From Candidatus Thioglobus sp. (GTDB lineage: Bacteria; Pseudomonadota; Gammaproteobacteria; PS1; Pseudothioglobaceae): a DNA stretch of 40,429 nt. A program made the translations under genes and the position numbers. The DNA is taken from NCBI GenBank assembly GCA_028345955.1, contig JAOMEO010000010.1:1-40429 (forward strand), written 5' to 3'. The notes under the pieces are model-generated. The model saw only the letters and a list, made by a program, of their open reading frames with translations, did not search any database and was not told the DNA's origin. The first letter of the stretch is position 1. Each line of letters begins with the position of its first letter. Shown here piece by piece: positions 34,781 through 40,429 of this stretch.

Positions 34781-35692
34781 ATGTCCAAACACAATCAACA
34801 AGTTAGAGACATTAACGGTGTTGTCTTACTGGACAAGGCCAGTGGAAGAAGTTCAAACTACGTTTTACAGCAAGTTAAACGTTTATTTTGTGCGAACAAG
34901 GCTGGGCATACCGGTAGCCTAGATCCCCTCGCAAGTGGTTTGTTGCCTATCTGTTTAGGTCAGGCCACGAAGGTGGCACAATTTCTGCTTGATGATGACA
35001 AACGCTACTTTGTCCGTGCCAAGTTAGGCCAGGTCAGTAGCACTGGTGATTCAGAGGGTAAGATAGTAAACTTTGGCTCAACTAAAGAAATTGATGAAAG
35101 CTCCATTAAAATCATTTTGTCGCAGTTTATTGGAGATATTAATCAGGTCCCGCCAATGTATTCAGCACTAAAACGAAACGGCACTCCATTGTATAAGCTT
35201 GCAAGAAAAGGTATTGAGATTGAAAGGTCTCCAAGACCTGTAACTGTTCACGAAATCAATTTCTTTGGTCTCGAAGAATCCGTTGTAAGTCTAGAGGTTT
35301 TTTGCTCTAAAGGTACCTACATCAGGACTTTGGTTGAAGATATAGGTAAATCTCTAGGATGCGGTGGGCATGTTGTTGAATTAAGGCGCACTGGGTTTGC
35401 TCATCTTAATCTCAGTGAAAGTAAAACCTATGAACAATTATCAAAACTTAAAGAGCAAAACCTTGAATCTCTTGATTCGATTATTTTAAGAGCTGATGAA
35501 ATGCTGCCAAAACTTAAAAGTCTTTATTTAAACTCAGAGCAAACGAGAGATATTAGACTGGGTAAGAAAATCGAGCATCAAGGTTTCAGTACTTCTCAAA
35601 AACTTAAGCTGTATGATCATAATAAACAATTTCTAGGTATCGGGGAAAGTAATCTAGTATCTGAAATCTTACCTACTCGGCTATTTGTTTAA
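34781..35692 (+). CDS. truB: tRNA pseudouridine-55 synthase
   Basis: Makes pseudouridine at position 55 in the T loop of tRNAs. The 303 residues have the catalytic Asp48 in AGHTGSLDPLASGLLP, then KRYFVRAKLGQVSSTGDSEG, QVPPMYSALKRNGTPLYKLARKG and KGTYIRTLVEDIGKSLGCGGHVVELRRT. The C-terminal part (about 240-303) is a small RNA-binding domain. It closes the tRNA-fMet operon. No ribosome binding site is clear before the ATG at 34781. Confidence 0.96.
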   Translation: MSKHNQQVRDINGVVLLDKASGRSSNYVLQQVKRLFCANKAGHTGSLDPLASGLLPICLGQATKVAQFLLDDDKRYFVRAKLGQVSSTGDSEGKIVNFGSTKEIDESSIKIILSQFIGDINQVPPMYSALKRNGTPLYKLARKGIEIERSPRPVTVHEINFFGLEESVVSLEVFCSKGTYIRTLVEDIGKSLGCGGHVVELRRTGFAHLNLSESKTYEQLSKLKEQNLESLDSIILRADEMLPKLKSLYLNSEQTRDIRLGKKIEHQGFSTSQKLKLYDHNKQFLGIGESNLVSEILPTRLFV

Positions 35693-35756
35693 GCATAGTT
35701 GAAGTTCTGCAAATTTAAATAAGTAAAAATAATCATTGACTTTGTTTTACATTTTA

Positions 35757-35785
35757 TTAGCAACCATATTTTGCTAGATTATAAT
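35757..35785 (+). promoter_or_regulatory. Promoter candidate for purD
   Basis: TTAGCA at 35757-35762 and a perfect TATAAT at 35780-35785 with a 17-base spacer, 55 bases before the purD ATG. The -35 matches four of six consensus positions. No purine riboswitch is recognised in the short leader. Confidence 0.55.
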
Positions 35786-35840
35786 TTGTAACAATTATGA
35801 CCTTTGATCGATTAGGTTGAAACAATACAAGGGTAATATT

Positions 35841-37106
35841 ATGAAGGTTTTGGTAATCGGTTCAGGTGGGCGTGAACATGCCCTAGCTTGGCAGTGTGCT
35901 TGTTTTAAAGAAGTTCAGCATGTCTTTGTTGCGCCAGGGAATGCAGGTACTGAGTTAGAACATAAAATATCAAATGTTGAAATAGAATGTGAAGACATTC
36001 CAGCACTAATAGAATTTGCCAAAAGTGAAACTATCGATATTACAATTGTTGGTCCAGAGGCTCCTCTGGTGATTGGTATTGTAGATGACTTTCGAGCTCA
36101 AGGGTTGGCTATTTTTGGACCAACCCAACTTGCTGCTCAACTAGAGGGCTCGAAGGCTTTTTGTAAAGACTTCTTGCATAGAAATAAGATTCCCACTGCC
36201 TTTTATCAAGTATTTACGCAAGAAGAATCGGCCATTCATTATGTTAAGGAAAAAGGTACCCCTATAGTTATTAAAGCGGACGGTTTAGCAGCAGGGAAGG
36301 GCGTTATTATTGCTAATACAGAACAAGAAGCAATTGATGCTATTCACGATATGTTGCAAGGAAACCGTTTTGGTGACGCTGGGTCGTGTGTTGTAATTGA
36401 GGAATTTTTAGTTGGTGAAGAGGCAAGCTTTATTGTAATGGTAGATGGAAAAAACATTCTGCCAATGGCAACCTCACAAGACCACAAAGCTCGAGATAAT
36501 GGTGACAAAGGACCCAACACTGGAGGTATGGGAGCTTACTCACCTGCACCGATTGTTAGTGAAACAATTTTTGAGAATGTGATGCACACAGTGATTCGAG
36601 CTACCGTCGATGCAATGGCATCAGAAGGCGTTCCCTACACTGGTTTTCTATATGCGGGATTGATGATTGATCAGAATAACAAGGTAAAAGTATTGGAATA
36701 CAATTGCAGATTTGGCGACCCAGAAACACAGCCTATAATGATGCGCTTGAAATCTAATCTTGCTTCACTATGTATTGCGGCCACTCAAGGTAAGTTAGAT
36801 GAAGTTGTGATTGAGTGGGATGAAAGGGCCTGTTTGGGAGTTGTAATGGCAGCCAATGGTTACCCAGAAAAATATGTTAAGGGAGAAAAAATTGAACTAC
36901 CGAATGATTCGATCAATACCAAGATTTTTCACGCAGGTACAAAGCTAGATGACAATAATATTTATAGTAACGGTGGACGAGTTTTATGTGCCACGGCTTT
37001 GGGTAAAGATATTCAACAAGCGCAAACAAAAGCCTACGAGTTTCTAGAGAAAGTTGACTGGAAAGGTGCTTATTACCGGACTGACATTGGTTTTAAAGCA
37101 ATTTAA
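35841..37106 (+). CDS. purD: Phosphoribosylamine-glycine ligase
   Basis: ATP-grasp enzyme (GARS) that adds glycine to phosphoribosylamine, the second step of purine synthesis. The 421 residues start MKVLVIGSGGREHALAW and contain VGPEAPLVIGI, IKADGLAAGKGVII, the ATP-grasp loop GGMGAYSPAPI and the metal-binding NCRFGDPETQ. The frame is open back to a TTG at 35817, but the ATG at 35841 has AAGGG about eight bases before it and gives the standard N-terminus. rnhB follows with overlap. Confidence 0.96.
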   Translation: MKVLVIGSGGREHALAWQCACFKEVQHVFVAPGNAGTELEHKISNVEIECEDIPALIEFAKSETIDITIVGPEAPLVIGIVDDFRAQGLAIFGPTQLAAQLEGSKAFCKDFLHRNKIPTAFYQVFTQEESAIHYVKEKGTPIVIKADGLAAGKGVIIANTEQEAIDAIHDMLQGNRFGDAGSCVVIEEFLVGEEASFIVMVDGKNILPMATSQDHKARDNGDKGPNTGGMGAYSPAPIVSETIFENVMHTVIRATVDAMASEGVPYTGFLYAGLMIDQNNKVKVLEYNCRFGDPETQPIMMRLKSNLASLCIAATQGKLDEVVIEWDERACLGVVMAANGYPEKYVKGEKIELPNDSINTKIFHAGTKLDDNNIYSNGGRVLCATALGKDIQQAQTKAYEFLEKVDWKGAYYRTDIGFKAI

Positions 37107-37698
37107 TCATAGATCTGATTTTAGAATCATTGGTGTCGATGAAGCTGGGAGAGGTTCATTAGCGGGGAATGTCGTTGCTGCAACTGTTATTTTACCGACT
37201 AAATTTCAACTATCTGGTTTGACAGATTCAAAAAAACTAAGCAAAAAAAAACGTGATATATTCTATCAACAGATTACTGAACTATGTGATTGGTCTGTGG
37301 GCGAGGCAAGTTGTATTGAGATTGATCAAATAAATATCTTGCAAGCGACTATGCTTGCAATGAAGAGAGCTATTATTGATTTACAGGAAGAATATTCCAA
37401 GTACAGAGGTAAAACTATTTTCAATGTAATGGTGGATGGTAATCGTTGCCCAGATGTCCCCAACTGTATTGCAATAATCAAAGGAGACTTAAGTGAGCCA
37501 GCAATTTCAGCTGCATCTATCATCGCAAAAGTGACTCGAGATCGGCAAATGACAGAGCTGGATTTACAATATCCAGAATACGGCTTTGCTCAACACAAAG
37601 GTTACGGCACGAGGAGACATATCAATGCATTGTCAAAATATGGTGCGATCAAAGGTGTGCACCGGCACTCTTTTGGGCCAATAAAGGAGCTTAGTTAG
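37087..37698 (+). CDS. rnhB: Ribonuclease HII
   Basis: Removes ribonucleotides from DNA and RNA primers. Conserved acidic residues are in IGVDEAGRGSLAGNV, MVDGNRCP and IIAKVTRDRQM, and the C-terminal HKGYGTRRHINAL is typical. No ATG lies in a sensible place: the TTG at 37087 gives 203 residues and the usual spacing before the DEAGRG motif, while GTG 37066 and TTG 37054 are alternatives. All overlap the end of purD, so translation is probably coupled. The stop overlaps the end of the convergent BON-domain gene by eight bases. Confidence 0.93.
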   Translation: MVLKQFNHRSDFRIIGVDEAGRGSLAGNVVAATVILPTKFQLSGLTDSKKLSKKKRDIFYQQITELCDWSVGEASCIEIDQINILQATMLAMKRAIIDLQEEYSKYRGKTIFNVMVDGNRCPDVPNCIAIIKGDLSEPAISAASIIAKVTRDRQMTELDLQYPEYGFAQHKGYGTRRHINALSKYGAIKGVHRHSFGPIKELS

Positions 37699-38413
37699 TG
37701 TTCAATTCGTCAATCTGTTGCTGGAGTGCTGCTTGTTCAGCTTCGAGTTCTGCTCTTTTAGCTTCGACTTCTGCTTGCTTTTCTGCTTCTACTTTCTTTT
37801 TGTTGTCTCTTTCAATTTCTGCTGCAGGGCGAACCAATAAATAGTTAAATAGTTTAACGACCTTGTCAACATTTTTTGCTTTGGTGGCTAGATTGGTTGC
37901 ATGCTCCGCTTCTCTTTTAGTGACCGAGCCCATTAAATATACTGTTCTTCGTTCAGTCATAACAAGAACATGTCTTGGATGAAAGACTTCTTGGTCAAGA
38001 AATAAAGCCTCAATCTGTACAGTAATGATTCCATCTTTAGCTCTGGACATATACCCGTTGTTTGGCATCACTGCAACCTCATTAATGAGTTGCTTCATTT
38101 TTGGCGCTTTCTGTTTAATTTGTTTTTCGAGGTACTCTCTTGCTTCAATGCTTGGCGCTTCACCTGCCATTAGTACGGCTTCGTTATAGACCATGAAGTT
38201 AATATGCATATCTTCAAGTATTGAATCATTTCTGACAATATTACTAAGGTTCATGTCAAGCGTTTTGTCGTCAAGAATTTCACCCGCACTTCGACGATCA
38301 TTTGACATCGTAGCCACCGTAGTTACAGCGGCTGCACCTTGAACTATTGGTGAACACGAAGATAAGATAAACGATGAAACTAATAAGGCGCATAACAGTA
38401 TTATTTTTTTCAC
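37691..38413 (-). CDS. BON-domain outer-membrane lipoprotein (DolP/YraP-like) with charged tail
   Basis: Lipoprotein of 240 residues with lipobox LSSC and two BON-type domains (about 45-120 and 125-190), the layout of DolP/YraP, which supports outer-membrane integrity. NDRRSAGEILDDKTLD and RTVYLMGSVTKREAEHAT are characteristic. Unlike DolP of about 190 residues, it ends in a 44-residue Lys/Glu/Ala-rich coiled-coil tail (AEKQAEVEAKRAELEAEQAAL). An in-frame ATG at 38428 exists, but AAGGAG lies five bases before the GTG at 38413, so GTG is the start. It diverges from rsmI, near which dolP is also found in E. coli. Confidence 0.87.
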   Translation of the reverse strand: MKKIILLCALLVSSFILSSCSPIVQGAAAVTTVATMSNDRRSAGEILDDKTLDMNLSNIVRNDSILEDMHINFMVYNEAVLMAGEAPSIEAREYLEKQIKQKAPKMKQLINEVAVMPNNGYMSRAKDGIITVQIEALFLDQEVFHPRHVLVMTERRTVYLMGSVTKREAEHATNLATKAKNVDKVVKLFNYLLVRPAAEIERDNKKKVEAEKQAEVEAKRAELEAEQAALQQQIDELNTN

Positions 38414-38456
38414 TATTACTCCTTGCATCCAAGCAGGTGCAGTTTCAAATTAACTT

Positions 38457-38489
38457 AAATAACATTTTAAATCAGATTTAATGTTATTT
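38457..38489. promoter_or_regulatory. Long AT-rich dyad between the BON-lipoprotein and rsmI genes
   Basis: AAATAACATT (38457-38466) and AATGTTATTT (38480-38489) pair perfectly over 10 bp, and an inner TAAAT/ATTTA can extend the dyad with a two-base bulge. It lies in the 179-base divergent gap, so it could be an operator for one or both genes. No T tract or clear promoter boxes flank it. Confidence 0.4.
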
Positions 38490-38592
38490 ACATCAAAGCA
38501 ACACATAAATTTTGATAATTAATCTATTAATCAAGCATAATGATGTCTGCTTTCAGATTATTTGGCGCTAGTTTTGGCTTTAATTTAGACTT

Positions 38593-39423
38593 ATGACAGG
38601 AACACTCTTTATTGTTGCCACCCCAATAGGCAATTTAGATGACATCACATTTAGGGCTGTTGAAGTCATAAAAAGTGTTGACATTATCTTGGCAGAAGAC
38701 ACTCGACACAGCAAAAAACTATTATTACATTTAGATATTTCAAAGTCTATTAGTGCTTTTCATGAGCACAATGAACGAGAAAAAACCCAAGCCATCATTG
38801 GTGAATTAAAGTCCGGAAAGTCTATTGCACTAATAAGCGATGCAGGAACACCTCTTATAAGTGATCCTGGTTATTTTTTAGTCGTTCAAGCAAAAAAAGA
38901 GGGTCTAAGGGTTATTCCTATTCCGGGTCCAAGTGCACTAATTACCGCTCTATCTGCTTCAGGCTTAGCAAGTGATAGCTTCACCTTTTTAGGTTTTTTG
39001 CCGAGTAAGAAAACTGCAAGATTAAAGCTATTAAACAGTCTTGTTAGTAGAACTGAGACGATTATTTTTTACGAATCTCCTAAGCGCATATTGGCGACCC
39101 TAAGTGACATGTACATCACATTTGGAGATGATAGAGAAGTTTGTCTTGCCAAGGAGTTAACTAAGACATTCGAGACAATTCATACAGACTCAATTCCAAA
39201 TCTAATTAAATATCTCACTACTGACCAGAACCACCAGAAAGGGGAATTTGTGATATTAATTTCAGCAAATGATAAAATAGATATAGTAGAGGCTGAGACC
39301 CAATTGGATTCTTTGTTGCCCATTCTTTGTGCTGAAATGGGTGCTTCGAAAGCAGCTAAGATAGCTGCTAAAATTACCGGCATTGACAAAAAACAATGTT
39401 ACAAGAGGGCCATAAATTTATGA
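38593..39423 (+). CDS. rsmI: 16S rRNA (cytidine-1402) 2'-O-methyltransferase
   Basis: Methylates the ribose of C1402 in the decoding centre of 16S rRNA using SAM. The 276 residues show the tetrapyrrole-methylase-like fold, with LFIVATPIGNLDDIT, ILAEDTRHSKKLL, the SAM-site ALISDAGTPLISDPGY and IPGPSALITALSASGL, then FLGFLPSKK and IFYESPKRI. The C-terminal helical part is normal. The stop overlaps the start of the ferredoxin gene (ATGA), so the two are coupled. Confidence 0.96.
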   Translation: MTGTLFIVATPIGNLDDITFRAVEVIKSVDIILAEDTRHSKKLLLHLDISKSISAFHEHNEREKTQAIIGELKSGKSIALISDAGTPLISDPGYFLVVQAKKEGLRVIPIPGPSALITALSASGLASDSFTFLGFLPSKKTARLKLLNSLVSRTETIIFYESPKRILATLSDMYITFGDDREVCLAKELTKTFETIHTDSIPNLIKYLTTDQNHQKGEFVILISANDKIDIVEAETQLDSLLPILCAEMGASKAAKIAAKITGIDKKQCYKRAINL

Positions 39424-39734
39424 GTAACTTTTACAAACACCATATTTTTTTCTGTAACAATATTCGTACAAATGGGAAGAAGTGCTGTTCACAAAATGGT
39501 GCCAAAAAACTCTATCGCTATGCAAAGGATCGCTGCCGTGAGAATTTAATGTTAGGTGAAGGACGTTTTGGTGTTAGCGAATCTCGTTGCCTGGGGCGCT
39601 GTGAGCATGGCCCAGTCGCTGTGGTTTATCCGGATGACGTTTGGTATCAGTATATTGATGAAGAAGACGTTGATGAGATTATTGAGTCACATCTGATGGG
39701 CGGCAAAGAGGTCGAGCGCCTCATAATCAAATAA
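39420..39734 (+). CDS. Thioredoxin-like [2Fe-2S] ferredoxin
   Basis: A 104-residue protein of the thioredoxin-like (2Fe-2S) ferredoxin family. The cluster ligands are likely Cys12 in HIFFCNN, a cysteine in GKKCCSQNG, and the pair in SRCLGRCEHGP. It resembles the small ferredoxins often annotated as (2Fe-2S) ferredoxin domain protein, whose electron partner is unknown. The frame is open to 39396, but the ATG at 39420, overlapping the rsmI stop, gives the natural start MSNFYKHHIFFC. Translation coupled to rsmI is likely, though a functional link is not known. Confidence 0.87.
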   Translation: MSNFYKHHIFFCNNIRTNGKKCCSQNGAKKLYRYAKDRCRENLMLGEGRFGVSESRCLGRCEHGPVAVVYPDDVWYQYIDEEDVDEIIESHLMGGKEVERLIIK

Positions 39735-39747
39735 ACAGATAAAGATT

Positions 39748-40356
39748 TCAAGAAGAGAGTTTTTGGTAAAGATTAGCTACTTTTTCTTCTAAATCAGCAA
39801 TCTTTGAGTTGTTTTCAATAATATCAGTAGGCAGGTGATCATTCAGTTTAAGACGCTGTCGTCGACTAGCTTGTGCGAGCAACATGGCTTCAGCTTTTGA
39901 TTGATCAATGTGCTCTCTATTCATGAGTCGCTTGATTTGATTGTCAACCTCACAATCAACTACAATCGCTCTGTCAAAAGGGTGCCAAAGGTTTTTTTCG
40001 ACTAGAAGTGGAACGACTACGATAACGATACCTTTTGTACATGCATCCATAGCGTCTTTCATTTTTTGTAAAATTTTTGGATGTAGGACTTGCTCAATGA
40101 GTGCTCTGTTGCGTCCTTTTTTGAACAGTTCGTCTCTCAAATACTTGCGATTAAGCGTTCCATCATTTGACAAAATAGCTTTGCCAAAATTTTCTATTAA
40201 TTCATTAAGTCCTGCAGTGCCTGGTTCGACCACTTCTCTTGCAATAATATCTAAATCAACTATGAAACAACCATAGCTTTCTAAGAGAGCGCTAACTTGA
40301 CTTTTTCCCGAAGCAATGCCTCCTGTAAGTGCAACTTTAAGATTTGTTTTTGTCAT
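39748..40356 (-). CDS. coaE: Dephospho-CoA kinase
   Basis: Phosphorylates the 3'-hydroxyl of dephospho-CoA, the last step of coenzyme A synthesis. The 202 residues begin with Walker A LTGGIASGKSQVS (about 10-22), then VDLDIIAREVVEPG, the lid-region IVVVPLLVEKNLWH and IVVDCEVDNQIKRLMNR. It converges on the ferredoxin gene with 13 bases between. The 73 bases from the start codon to the window end hold nothing I can assign. Confidence 0.95.
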   Translation of the reverse strand: MTKTNLKVALTGGIASGKSQVSALLESYGCFIVDLDIIAREVVEPGTAGLNELIENFGKAILSNDGTLNRKYLRDELFKKGRNRALIEQVLHPKILQKMKDAMDACTKGIVIVVVPLLVEKNLWHPFDRAIVVDCEVDNQIKRLMNREHIDQSKAEAMLLAQASRRQRLKLNDHLPTDIIENNSKIADLEEKVANLYQKLSS

Positions 40357-40429
40357 TCAGAGTATAAGTGTAATAAAAGATATCACTAAATTTTATATTG
40401 AAAACCTATCTGTTGAAATATGAATGATG

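Noticed and set aside
35841-35841. Use of the TTG at 35817 as purD start
   Set aside because: The ATG at 35841 has a ribosome binding site and gives the standard first strand MKVLVIGSGGREHA.

Overview
This window looks like chromosomal backbone DNA from an AT-rich marine gammaproteobacterium. Gene orders of gammaproteobacterial type (initiator tRNA-rimP-nusA-infB-rbfA-truB; ruvX-pyrB; rsmI near a BON-domain lipoprotein), the low GC and the aa3 oxidase cluster fit the SUP05/Arctic96BD-19 (Thioglobaceae) kind of organism. That placement is inference from gene content, not a database result.

Layout. 1-1264: the start of uppS (minus strand, cut by the window edge) diverges from a lone hisF. 1326-10016: a haem-copper cytochrome c oxidase locus. 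It holds a SCO-like membrane protein, ctaB (haem O synthase), a minus-strand ctaA (haem A synthase)-SCO1 pair, and the structural and assembly genes coxB (with a fused cytochrome c domain), coxA, a 33-residue membrane protein missed by ordinary gene-length cut-offs, cox11, coxC, a DUF2909 protein and SURF1. Nearly everything needed to make haem A, load copper and build the enzyme is here. 10079-10189: tRNA-Thr with promoter and terminator.

10231-18992 is the accessory part. A CaiC-like acyl-CoA ligase converges on a five-gene minus-strand operon: a peptide-type ABC importer (binding protein, two permeases, one fused double ATPase) followed by an M24 metallopeptidase. The permease and ATPase genes are much more AT-rich than their surroundings. 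The binding-protein gene has a structured leader and is followed by an in-frame scrap of a second binding-protein C-terminus. Upstream lies an unrecognised secreted protein.

19095-29760 returns to housekeeping genes: ftsK, trxB, tRNA-Phe, a small four-helix membrane protein, a mltB-ruvX-pyrB-ygfB-like operon, a divergent apbE-rarA-crcB operon, and gshB. 29859-35692 is the translation/transcription operon headed by an initiator tRNA with an unusual U1-U72 apposition, then rimP, nusA, infB, rbfA and truB. 35841-40356: purD-rnhB, a BON-domain lipoprotein with a charged tail, rsmI with a small [2Fe-2S] ferredoxin, and coaE.

I see no CRISPR array, prophage, insertion sequence or defence island. 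The best candidates for something new are the peptide-import operon with its leader and duplication scar, the 33-residue oxidase-locus protein, and the initiator tRNA variant.
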